In this document: in pieces, positions 18,253 through 30,088 of the stretch
How positions within the stretch are numbered: position 1 is the stretch's first letter
Layout of the letters: every line of letters starts with the position of its first letter
Assembly (NCBI RefSeq): GCF_002261215.1
Contig: NZ_NEVS01000004.1
Span: forward strand, 3,224,001-3,288,000
Direction: 5' to 3'
DNA from: Bordetella genomosp. 11
GTDB taxonomy: Bacteria > Pseudomonadota > Gammaproteobacteria > Burkholderiales > Burkholderiaceae_B
Length of the DNA: 64,000 nt
Made by a program: the position numbers and the translations under genes
Notes under the pieces: model-generated
What the model was told of the DNA's origin: nothing
Seen by the model: the letters and a program-made list of their open reading frames with translations, nothing else
The model's database searches: none

Positions 18253-19719
18253 ATGTACGACACCCTGATCGGCTCCGTCCGCGTGCTGGACGGCAGCGGG
18301 GCGGCCGAATTCCAGGCCAATGTGGCATTGCGCGAAGGCCGCATCGCGGCGATAGGCGTAGCCGACGACGTGCCGGCACGGGCCCGGATCGACGGACGCC
18401 GCCGCGTACTGGCGCCCGGCTTCATCGACGTGCACACGCACGACGACACCAACGTCATCCGCACCCCCGATATGCTGCCCAAGCTTTCGCAGGGCGTGAC
18501 GACCGTGGTGGTGGGCAATTGCGGCATCAGCGCATCGCCGGTGCGGCTGCGCGGCGAAGTGCCGGACCCGATGAACCTGCTGGGCCGCGAGGACGACTTC
18601 CGATACCCCACGTTCGCCGACTATACGGCCGCGGTCGACCGCGCCGGGCCCGCCGTCAATGTGGCCGCCCTGATCGGCCATACCGCCCTGCGCAACAACC
18701 ACATGGACCGCCTGGACCGCGTCGCCACGCCGGCCGAGATCGAGGCGATGCGCGAGCAGCTGCGCGATGCCCTGGCCCACGGCGCCATCGGACTGAGCAC
18801 GGGGCTGGCCTACGCCTCCGCCTTCAGCGCCAGCACCGACGAAGTCAAGGCGCTGGCGGAAGTGCTGGACGAGTTCGGCGCCCTGTACACCACGCACCTG
18901 CGATCGGAATTCGCCGAGATCATCGAGGCCATGCACGAGGCCTACGACGTCGCGCGCCATGCTCGCGTGCCGCTGGTCATCTCGCACCTGAAATGCGCCG
19001 GCGCCGGCAACTGGGGGCGCACCACCGAAGTCCTGGCCAGCCTGGAAGGCGCGGGCCGGATGCAGCACGTCGGTTGCGACTGCTACCCCTATTCCGCCAG
19101 CTCTTCCACACTGGACCTGAAGCAGGTCACCGACGACTTCGACATCGATATCACCTGGTCCACTCCGCATCCCGAACAGGCCGGGCGCAAGCTGGCCGAT
19201 ATCGCGCGCGACTGGGATGTACCGCTGATGGATGCCGCCCGCCGGCTACAGCCCGCCGGCGCGGTGTATCACGGCATGCGCGAGGACGACGTGCGCCGCG
19301 TGCTGGCCCACAAGCTGACGATGATCGGCTCGGATGGCCTGCCCAACGACCCGCATCCGCATCCCCGCCTGTGGGGCGCATTCCCGCGCGTGCTGGGCCA
19401 TTACAGCCGCGACGTCGGCCTGTTTCCGCTGGCCGAGGCCGTGCACAAGATGACCGGGCTGTCGGCCGCGCGCTTCGGCCTGCGCGATCGCGGTTTGATC
19501 CGCGAAGGCAACTGGGCGGACCTGGTGTTGTTCGATCCGGAAACGGTCATGGACCGCGCCACCTTCGATGCGCCGATGCAGGCCTGCGCCGGCATCGACG
19601 CGGTATGGGTCAACGGCGCGCTGTCCTACTGGCACGGCGCCGCGACCGGCGACCGCGCCGGCCGCTGGCTGCCGCGGCAGGGCGACCTGCGCGGCGGCTA
19701 CACCCTGTTCAATCACTGA
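18253..19719 (+). CDS. N-acyl-D-amino acid deacylase (D-aminoacylase, amidohydrolase family)
   Basis: 488 residues. The start is ATG 18253, preceded by GGAG; the frame opens slightly earlier at a TTG. Metal-site motif GFIDVHTHDD (His61, His63), Cys90 in VVGNCGISASP which bridges zinc in this family, GLSTGLAYASAF, SHLKCAG with a metal His, and the GSDGLPNDPHPHPR loop bearing the catalytic Asp. The C-terminal amidohydrolase barrel closure (ADLVLFDPETV) is complete. It releases D-amino acids from N-acyl forms in the cytoplasm. This enzyme gives the operon its best functional label. Confidence 0.92.
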   Translation: MYDTLIGSVRVLDGSGAAEFQANVALREGRIAAIGVADDVPARARIDGRRRVLAPGFIDVHTHDDTNVIRTPDMLPKLSQGVTTVVVGNCGISASPVRLRGEVPDPMNLLGREDDFRYPTFADYTAAVDRAGPAVNVAALIGHTALRNNHMDRLDRVATPAEIEAMREQLRDALAHGAIGLSTGLAYASAFSASTDEVKALAEVLDEFGALYTTHLRSEFAEIIEAMHEAYDVARHARVPLVISHLKCAGAGNWGRTTEVLASLEGAGRMQHVGCDCYPYSASSSTLDLKQVTDDFDIDITWSTPHPEQAGRKLADIARDWDVPLMDAARRLQPAGAVYHGMREDDVRRVLAHKLTMIGSDGLPNDPHPHPRLWGAFPRVLGHYSRDVGLFPLAEAVHKMTGLSAARFGLRDRGLIREGNWADLVLFDPETVMDRATFDAPMQACAGIDAVWVNGALSYWHGAATGDRAGRWLPRQGDLRGGYTLFNH

Positions 19720-19737
19720 ACCATCGAGGAAGCTTCC

Positions 19738-20160
19738 ATGAGCGATACCCCCAAACCCGACGCCAACGGCATCACCCGCTACGGCGCGGCCGGCAGCACC
19801 GGCGGTGGCGGCACCCATATGCCATTCTCCAGCGCCGTGGCAGCCGACGGCTGGCTGTATGTGTCCGGCCAGGTCCCCATGGACGATGGCGAGGTCACCG
19901 AGGGCGGCATCGTGCCGCAGGCGCACAAGGCGATCCAGCAGCTCCTGGCCATCCTGGCCGAAGCCGGCTATGGCCCCGAACACATCGTGCGCTGCGGCGT
20001 ATGGCTGGCCGACGCACGCGACTTCGCGTCCTTCAACAAAGTGTTCAAGTCCTACTTCGGCGCGAACCCGCCCGCCCGCGCCTGCGTGGAAACGCGCCTG
20101 GTGGTCGATGCGAAAGTCGAGATCGACTGCGTGGCGTATAGAACCCCCCCGAAGCGCTGA
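19738..20160 (+). CDS. RidA-family protein (reactive imine/enamine deaminase)
   Basis: 140 residues with the RidA core: PFSSAVAADGWLYVSGQVPM, the HKAIQQLLAILAEAGYGPEHIV helix, and the final Arg-Glu type region (PPARACVETRLVV) with the arginine that binds the carboxylate. RidA proteins hydrolyse the 2-aminoacrylate-type enamines produced by PLP deaminases, which fits the first gene of this operon. The last codons (PPKR and the stop) lie inside a GC-rich intergenic repeat (20151-20240), so the C-terminus looks to have been reshaped by it. Confidence 0.9.
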   Translation: MSDTPKPDANGITRYGAAGSTGGGGTHMPFSSAVAADGWLYVSGQVPMDDGEVTEGGIVPQAHKAIQQLLAILAEAGYGPEHIVRCGVWLADARDFASFNKVFKSYFGANPPARACVETRLVVDAKVEIDCVAYRTPPKR

Positions 20161-20240
20161 GCGCTTCCCCCCCAGGGGGGCGACGCTGGAGGACCGGCGG
20201 AGCCGGATCCTCGGCGTCCCGGGTCGGCTGCACCTGTTTT
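20151..20240. repeat. GC-rich intergenic repeat, copy 1
   Basis: Starts GAAGCGCTGAGCGCTTCCC. It contains three small inverted repeats: AGCGCT/AGCGCT, CCCCCC/GGGGGG, and CCGGC-GGA-GCCGG. A 35-bp core around GGAGGACCGGCGGAGCC is identical in copy 2. It overlaps the ridA stop codon and lies between convergent genes; a termination or mRNA-end function is possible. I recall such elements from Bordetella/Achromobacter genomes but cannot check. Confidence 0.85.
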
Positions 20241-20263
20241 TTGCGTGGGGTAGAGCCACCCTC

Positions 20264-20350
20264 GAGGCGCTACGCGCTTCCCCCAGGGGGGCGACGGTGG
20301 AGGACCGGCGGAGCCGGATCCTCGGCGTCCCGGATCGGCTGCAACTCTTT
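20264..20350. repeat. GC-rich intergenic repeat, copy 2
   Basis: Direct repeat of 20151-20240 about 112 bp downstream, starting GAGGCGCTACGCGCTTCC, with the same hairpins and core. It ends just before the LysR stop codon region. Confidence 0.85.
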
Positions 20351-20372
20351 CATGCGGCGCGGGTGGCGGCGG

Positions 20373-21260
20373 TCAGGCTTGGGTGGGCGTTTCGCCGAAT
20401 TCGTCCAGCAGCCGGCCGATCAGGGGGTTGCGGGCGTCGCGCCGGCTGACGCCATAGGCGTCGGAGCGGGCGCGCGCGCCCGCCAGCGGACGGAACACCG
20501 CGCCCCGCAGGGCCGAGTGCCGCAGCGCCTGCGGCACCAGCGCCACGCCCAGCCCCTGCGACACCAGCGACACCACGGCCAGCCAGTGGCGCGCCTCGTG
20601 CCTGACCTGCGGACGGAATCCCGCCTCGGCGCAGATCGACAGGATGCGGTCGTGGTAATCCGGCGATACGCCCTGGCTGAACAGCACCAGGTGCTGGTCA
20701 CGCAGATCGGCCGGGCGCACGCTGGCCTTGCGCGCCAGCGGATGCCGCGTCGGCAGGCAGCATACGAAGGGCTCCGATACCAGCAGGCGGCTTTCCAGTT
20801 CCTCCGGCATGCGGCTGGTATGCACGAAACCCAGGTCCAGCCCGTTGTGCATCAGCTCGGTGATCTGCTCGCCAGAGTTCATTTCCGTCAGCTTGATGCG
20901 CACGCCCGGATAGCGCGCCTGGAATCCGCGCAGGGCCTGCGGCAGGCCGCGATACAGCATGGCACCGACAAAGCCGATACGCAGATTGCCGATCAGGCCC
21001 GCCGCCGCATCGCGCGCCTCCAGCGCCGCCTCTTCCGCCTGCGCCAGGATCTTGCGCGCCGACACGCGCATGGCCTGCCCCGCCGCCGTCAACCGGACCT
21101 CCTTGCTATTGCGTTCGAACAGGCGCGCGCCGACGCTGTCCTCCAGCTGGCGTATCGCCACGGACAAAGGCGGCTGTGAAATCGCCAGCCGTGCCGCGGC
21201 ACGGCCGAAGTGCAGCTCTTCGGCCAGCACGGAGAAGTAGCGGAGGTGACGCAGTTCCAT
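20373..21260 (-). CDS. LysR-family transcriptional regulator
   Basis: 295 residues. The N-terminal winged helix-turn-helix is textbook (MELRHLRYFSVLAEELHFGRAA, ISQPPLSVAIRQLEDSVGARLFER). An effector domain follows at about 90-290 (GNLRIGFVGAMLYRGLPQAL, ELMHNGLDLGFVHT). It is divergent from the acyl-CoA dehydrogenase operon, the normal arrangement for a LysR activator, with a near-palindrome (21309-21324) between them as candidate operator. Effector unknown; an acyl or carboxylic acid is likely given the neighbours. Confidence 0.93.
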   Translation of the reverse strand: MELRHLRYFSVLAEELHFGRAAARLAISQPPLSVAIRQLEDSVGARLFERNSKEVRLTAAGQAMRVSARKILAQAEEAALEARDAAAGLIGNLRIGFVGAMLYRGLPQALRGFQARYPGVRIKLTEMNSGEQITELMHNGLDLGFVHTSRMPEELESRLLVSEPFVCCLPTRHPLARKASVRPADLRDQHLVLFSQGVSPDYHDRILSICAEAGFRPQVRHEARHWLAVVSLVSQGLGVALVPQALRHSALRGAVFRPLAGARARSDAYGVSRRDARNPLIGRLLDEFGETPTQA

Positions 21261-21308
21261 GGCGACGGGAGCCCGTGCGACGATATACAGATCGGATCGT
21301 ACAAGACA

Positions 21309-21324
21309 TATTCAATATTGGATA
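21309..21324. promoter_or_regulatory. Candidate LysR operator
   Basis: TATTCAATATTGGATA is palindromic apart from one base pair, and lies 48 bp from the LysR start and 57 bp from the dehydrogenase start. It fits the T-N11-A shape of LysR sites. The AT-rich sequence is unlike its surroundings. Confidence 0.55.
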
Positions 21325-21380
21325 CCTATCGGCGGCAGACCTAGAATCGGCGCCATAAACCCATACAAGGAGACACCGGC

Positions 21381-23042
21381 ATGCAGGCAGCCGCCCCTCA
21401 TCCCGTACCGGACCGCCGCGGCGAGAATTTCTACGCCTGCGACGACCAGCTCCAGGCCCTGCTGCCGCTGTACCTCGCGCCGGACGTGCTGGGACACATG
21501 ACGCCGCACTTCACCCGCCTGGGCGAACTGGCCGGGGGACGGCTGGACGATCTGGCGGGGATCGCCGACCGCAATCCTCCCACCCTGCAAATGCGCAGCC
21601 GCAGCGGGCTGGATGAACAGCGCGTGCTGAAGCACCCCGCCTATGTCGAAATGGAGCGGCTGGCGCTGAGCGAGTTCGGCCTGGGCGCGATGTCGCACCG
21701 GACCGAAACGCTGGGCTGGCACGGCCCCATGCCGCCCATCGTCAAATACGTGCTGACCTACCTCTTCGTGCAATCCGAATTCGGCCTGTGCTGCCCGGTT
21801 TCCATGACGGATTCGCTGACGCGCACGCTGCGCAAGTTCGGCGATCCCGAACTGGTACGGCGCTACCTGCCCCGCCTGACTTCGCTGGATTTCGACGAAC
21901 TGGCGCAAGGCGCGATGTTCATGACGGAGCAGGCCGCCGGCTCCGATATCGCGGCCACGGCCACATCGGCGCGGCGCGACGAGAACGGCGACTGGCGGCT
22001 ACATGGCGACAAGTGGTTCTGCTCCAATCCCGATGCGGACCTGGCGATGGTATTGGCGCGCCCCGATGGCGCGCCGGACGGCCTGAAGGGCGTTTCGCTG
22101 TTCCTGTTGCCTCGCCGCCTGCCGGACGGCAGCGCCAATCGCTACCGCATCATCCGCCTGAAGGACAAGCTGGGCACGCGCTCGATGGCCAGCGGCGAAA
22201 TCCGCCTGGAAGGCGCGGTCGCCTACCTGGTCGGCGAGCCGGGACGCGGCTTCGTGCAGATGGCCGACATGGTGAACAACTCCCGGCTGTCCAACGGCGT
22301 GCGGGCGGCGGGCCTGATGCGCCGCGCGGTGGCCGAGGCGGAATTCGTGGCGCGCGAACGCCGCGCCTTCGGCCGTCCCTTGCAAGATATGCCTTTGATG
22401 CGGCGCCAATTGGACAAGCTGCGCGTGCCGGCCGAACAGGCGCGCACCATGGTGTTCCAGACGGCGCGGGCCTTGGCCAGTTCGGATGCCGGAGAGCCGG
22501 ATGCCTATGCCCTGCTGCGCATCCTGACACCCTTGATCAAGTTCCGCGCCTGCCGCGATGCCCGCAAGGTGACGGGCGACGCGATGGAGGTGCGCGGCGG
22601 CTGCGGCTATATCGAGGAATGGAGCGACCCGCGCCTGCTGCGCGATGCGCACCTGGGCTCGATCTGGGAAGGCACCAGCAATATCGTTGCGCTGGACGTG
22701 ATACGCGCCATCAAGCGGGAAAACTCGCTGCCCGTATTGAAGGCGCACAATCTTGCGCTGCTCGACGGGACGGACCTGGCGCCGGACTATGCCCAGGCGC
22801 TGCGCCTGGCGCTGGAGGGCGCCTGCATGCTGGCGCAAGCCGCCGCGCGCGACGGCGGCGAAGTGCTGGCGCGCCAGGCTGCCTCGGCGCTGTATCACTG
22901 CACCAGCGCCATCGCGATGAGCTGGGAAGCGGTGTCGACCGGATCGGCCGACCGCCTGCGCTGGGCGCAACTGGCCCTGCGGCATCGCGTACTGCCCAGG
23001 GACCCGCTGGCCACCGGGGAGCTGCCGGAGTCATGGCGCTGA
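21381..23042 (+). CDS. AidB-like acyl-CoA dehydrogenase
   Basis: 553 residues, the length of AidB (about 540) rather than a classical 380-residue acyl-CoA dehydrogenase. N-terminal AidB-type region (GLGAMSHRTETLGWHGPMP), FAD/substrate middle domain (AMFMTEQAAGSDIAATAT, DKWFCSNPDADLAMVLARP, LGTRSMASGEIRL), and C-terminal helical domain with GRPLQDMPLMRRQL and GGCGYIEEW. AAGGAG lies 9 nt before the ATG. First gene of an operon with a Bug binding protein and a CoA transferase, so it is more likely catabolic than an alkylation-response protein. Substrate unknown. Confidence 0.9.
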   Translation: MQAAAPHPVPDRRGENFYACDDQLQALLPLYLAPDVLGHMTPHFTRLGELAGGRLDDLAGIADRNPPTLQMRSRSGLDEQRVLKHPAYVEMERLALSEFGLGAMSHRTETLGWHGPMPPIVKYVLTYLFVQSEFGLCCPVSMTDSLTRTLRKFGDPELVRRYLPRLTSLDFDELAQGAMFMTEQAAGSDIAATATSARRDENGDWRLHGDKWFCSNPDADLAMVLARPDGAPDGLKGVSLFLLPRRLPDGSANRYRIIRLKDKLGTRSMASGEIRLEGAVAYLVGEPGRGFVQMADMVNNSRLSNGVRAAGLMRRAVAEAEFVARERRAFGRPLQDMPLMRRQLDKLRVPAEQARTMVFQTARALASSDAGEPDAYALLRILTPLIKFRACRDARKVTGDAMEVRGGCGYIEEWSDPRLLRDAHLGSIWEGTSNIVALDVIRAIKRENSLPVLKAHNLALLDGTDLAPDYAQALRLALEGACMLAQAAARDGGEVLARQAASALYHCTSAIAMSWEAVSTGSADRLRWAQLALRHRVLPRDPLATGELPESWR

Positions 23043-23077
23043 GCGCGCCCGGGGTATCCGCAGCATCCGCCACATCG

Positions 23078-23117
23078 CTGTATCGCTCTATCGCTGTATC
23101 GCTGTATTGCTCTATCG
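23078..23117. repeat. Tandem 8-bp repeat, five units
   Basis: Five consecutive octamers: CTGTATCG, CTCTATCG, CTGTATCG, CTGTATTG, CTCTATCG. The gap between the dehydrogenase and the Bug gene is otherwise featureless. The number of units could vary between strains and change the spacing within the operon leader. Confidence 0.85.
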
Positions 23118-23206
23118 CCCTACCCGCCGCATCCGATGTATCCGCGGCCCCTGCTGTACCCCGTCATGGCATGACGGCATGACTACAACAACACCGGAGA
23201 CAAACC

Positions 23207-24193
23207 GTGCACAAGCGCACTTTCCTGACCCTGCTGTCCACGGCCTGCGCCGCGCTGGCTACCGTTGGCGCCGCGCCTGTCCAGGCCGACACCTTCCCGT
23301 CCAAGCCCTTGACGCTGGTCATTCCCTATCCCCCCGGCGGCCCCACCGACGCCATGGGCCGCACCCTGGCCACCGAGATTTCCCACTACCTGCCGCAGCC
23401 CATGATCGTGGAGAATCGTGCCGGAGCCAACGGCAACATCGGGGCCGAATACGTGGCACGCGCACAGCCCGACGGCTATACGCTGATGTTCGGCACGTCC
23501 GGACCGCTGGCCATCAATTCCAGCCTGTATAGCCAGATCAACTACGATCCCGTCAAGAGCTACGCGCCCGTGATCTACGTGGGCTACCTGCCCAACATCC
23601 TGGTGGTGAATCCCAGCATCCCCGCCAAGACCGTGCCGGAACTCGTCGCCTATTCCAAGACCCATCCCGGCAAGCTGGCATTCGCGTCGTCGGGCACCGG
23701 CGCGTCCTCCCATCTGGCGGGCGTGATGTTCAATGCCCTGGCCGGCACGGACTTCCTGCACATTCCCTACAAGGGCACCGGCCCGGCGCTGAACGACCTG
23801 CTGGGCGACCACGTGGCCATGAGCTTTACCGATGTGCTGACCGCCAAGCCCTTCATCGAATCCGGCAAGCTGCGCGCCCTGGGCGTCACCACGGCCAGGC
23901 GCTCGCGCGCGCTGCCCGATGTGCCCACCGTCGCCGAACAAGGCTATCCCGGCTACGACGTCAGCGTCTTCTTCGGCATCGTCGCGCCCGCCGGTACGCC
24001 GCCGGACCGCATCGCCACCCTCAACAAGGCCTTCGTCCAGGCTTTGAATTCCGACAAGGTCAAGGCGCTGTTCGCCTCGCAAGGCCTGGAAACCGCGCCC
24101 GACCATACGCCGCAGGCATTGGGCGCGTTCATCGCGGAAGAAAAAGCCAAGTGGGCCAAGGTCATCAAGTCGTCCGGCATCCCGCTGAACTGA
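23207..24193 (+). CDS. Bug/TctC-family tripartite tricarboxylate transporter receptor
   Basis: 328 residues from a GTG with GGAG upstream. Signal peptide (FLTLLSTACAALATVGAAPVQA), then the Bug fold: KPLTLVIPYPPGGPTDAMGR, VENRAGANGNIGAEYVARA, GHLA-like SSHLAGVMFNALAGTDFLH, IPYKGTGPALNDLLGDHVAM, and AEQGYPGYDVSVFFGIVAPAG. Bug proteins bind carboxylates in the periplasm; Bordetella-type genomes carry very many, often without cognate TctAB, as here. Likely supplies or senses the carboxylate used by the neighbouring enzymes. Confidence 0.93.
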   Translation: MHKRTFLTLLSTACAALATVGAAPVQADTFPSKPLTLVIPYPPGGPTDAMGRTLATEISHYLPQPMIVENRAGANGNIGAEYVARAQPDGYTLMFGTSGPLAINSSLYSQINYDPVKSYAPVIYVGYLPNILVVNPSIPAKTVPELVAYSKTHPGKLAFASSGTGASSHLAGVMFNALAGTDFLHIPYKGTGPALNDLLGDHVAMSFTDVLTAKPFIESGKLRALGVTTARRSRALPDVPTVAEQGYPGYDVSVFFGIVAPAGTPPDRIATLNKAFVQALNSDKVKALFASQGLETAPDHTPQALGAFIAEEKAKWAKVIKSSGIPLN

Positions 24194-24216
24194 TACGGCC
24201 AACCCGGAGCAGCCTC

Positions 24217-25344
24217 ATGGCCTTTACCCCCGACACCGGCGCGCTGGCCGGCATCCGTGTACTCGATATCTCGCGCATCCTGGGCGGCCCGTACTGCGGC
24301 CAGATACTCGGCGACCATGGCGCCGACGTGCTGAAGATCGAGCCGCCGCAAGGCGACGATACGCGCACCTGGGGACCGCCGTTCAAGGACGGCGTGGCTT
24401 CCTACTACATGGGGCTGAACCGCAACAAGCGCGTGCAGCACCTGGACCTGTCCCGCCCCGCCGGCCGCGAGCGCCTGCTGGAGCTGCTGGAACATACCGA
24501 TGTGCTGGTAGAGAACTTCAAGACCGGCACCATGGAACGCTGGGGCATGGGCTATGACGTGCTATCGCGCCGCTTCCCGCGGCTGATCTGGTGCCGCGTT
24601 TCCGGCTTCGGCGCCGATGGGCCGCTCGGCGGCCTGGCGGGCTACGACGCGGCGGTACAGGCCATGAGCGGCATCATGAGCGTGAACGGCGAGGCCGGCG
24701 GCGAACCGTTGCGGGTGGGCCTGCCGGTGGTCGACATGGTGACCGGGTTGAACGCCGTCATCGGCGTGCTGCTGGCCCTGCAGGAACGCCACCGCAGCGG
24801 CAAGGGGCAGTTCGTCGAGGCAACGCTGTACGACAGCGGGCTGTCGCTGCTGCATCCCCATGCGGCGAACTGGTTCATGGATGGGCGCAAGCCGCGCCGG
24901 ACCGGCAACGCGCATCCGAACATCTATCCCTACGATACCTTCCAGACCGCCACGGAGCCGCTGTTCCTGGCCATCGGCAACGACCGGCAGTTCGGCACGC
25001 TGTGCGAAGTACTGGGCTGCCCGGCGCTGGCCGCGGACGAGCGCTTCGCCACGCCGGGGGGAAGATCGACGCATCGCGCCGAACTGAAGACGCTGCTGGA
25101 ATCGGCGCTGTCCGCCTTCGATGCCGCCAGCCTGGTGGACCGGCTGATGACGGCCAACGTACCGGCCGCGCCCGTGCTGGACATGGATGCCGCGCTTAAC
25201 CATCCGCATACCGCGCACCGCGGCATGGTCGTGGGCATCGGCGACGATTACCGGGGCCTGGGCGCGCCGGTCAAACTGAGCCGCACGCCGGCCAGCTATC
25301 GCCATGCCCCGCTGACGCCGGGCACGGACTTCGATCCGGACTGA
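24217..25344 (+). CDS. CaiB/BaiF-type (family III) CoA transferase
   Basis: 375 residues from ATG 24217 (GGAG 8 nt upstream). CaiB motifs: LDISRILGGPYCGQILGDHG, DVLKIEPPQGDDTRTWGPPF, NLDL-like LVENFKTGTMERWGM, and the catalytic-Asp region GGLAGYDAAVQAMSGIMS. It transfers CoA between acyl-CoA and a free carboxylate. With the acyl-CoA dehydrogenase and Bug protein it makes a short acid-activation and oxidation route. Its TGA directly abuts the stop codon of lolA on the other strand. Confidence 0.93.
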   Translation: MAFTPDTGALAGIRVLDISRILGGPYCGQILGDHGADVLKIEPPQGDDTRTWGPPFKDGVASYYMGLNRNKRVQHLDLSRPAGRERLLELLEHTDVLVENFKTGTMERWGMGYDVLSRRFPRLIWCRVSGFGADGPLGGLAGYDAAVQAMSGIMSVNGEAGGEPLRVGLPVVDMVTGLNAVIGVLLALQERHRSGKGQFVEATLYDSGLSLLHPHAANWFMDGRKPRRTGNAHPNIYPYDTFQTATEPLFLAIGNDRQFGTLCEVLGCPALAADERFATPGGRSTHRAELKTLLESALSAFDAASLVDRLMTANVPAAPVLDMDAALNHPHTAHRGMVVGIGDDYRGLGAPVKLSRTPASYRHAPLTPGTDFDPD

Positions 25345-25985
25345 TCACATATTGACCACGTCCACGCCCTTGGGCGGCGTGAACTGGAAATCCTGCGCGC
25401 TGATGTGGGGATTGGGCACGATATTCGAGAGGTCGACGCGCGTGGTCTGGCCGAAGGCATCCAGCAGCTCGATACGTACCGGCTGGTTGTCCTTGAAACC
25501 GATATCGACGCGGGAGAAACCCGCGTCCGTCGTGCGCGGCTTGGCGCGCAGCCACTCCAGTCCATCCCGGGCCGGCAGGGCCGACACATCGAAGGACTGC
25601 TCCAAGGACCCGGACCCGAACAGAATGGCCGCCGGCGATGTGCCGATGGCCTGGTCCACCTTGCGCACCGTCACCTGGGCCAGGTCTGGATCGTACTGAT
25701 AGACCTGCTTGCCGTCGGCGATGATCAGCTGTTCGTAGGGCTTCTGCACGGACCATTTGAACTTGCCGGGCCGCTGGAACGAGAACGTGCCGCTTTGCGG
25801 CGGACGCGGCTGCGACTGCTGCCCGCCCGTGGTCGCCTGGGTAAAAGACCCGGTGGCCGCCGTGACGGACGATACGAAAGCGTGCAGTTGTTCCTGCGCG
25901 GTCGCCGCGGCATGGGCCGGCAGGCAGATACACAGGGACAGGGCCGCGGCCGACGCCAGGCCGGCCAGACGACGTGATAGTTGGA

Positions 25986-25989
<4 letters not shown>
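25345..25989 (-). CDS. lolA: Outer-membrane lipoprotein carrier protein LolA
   Basis: 214 residues with a signal peptide ([21 protein letters not shown]). LolA fold features: ATGSFTQ near the start, [43 protein letters not shown], and a C-terminal PKGVDVV. It carries lipoproteins across the periplasm from LolCDE to LolB. It overlaps the ftsK stop by 4 bp (ATGA), the usual ftsK-lolA order in Gram-negatives. A Q/P-rich insertion ([12 protein letters not shown]) sits after strand 1. The stop codons here and in the convergent CoA transferase form TGATCA with no room for a terminator. Confidence 0.96.
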
Positions 25990-30049
<4,060 letters not shown>

Positions 30050-30088
30050 CGCCCCCCCCCGCGCCCAGACGGCGCGGCGGACGATGCG

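Noticed and set aside
30052..30060. Run of nine C bases after the Smr gene
   Set aside because: It lies after the stop codon and outside any coding region, so phase variation of a protein is unlikely. It could be a sequencing-sensitive homopolymer.
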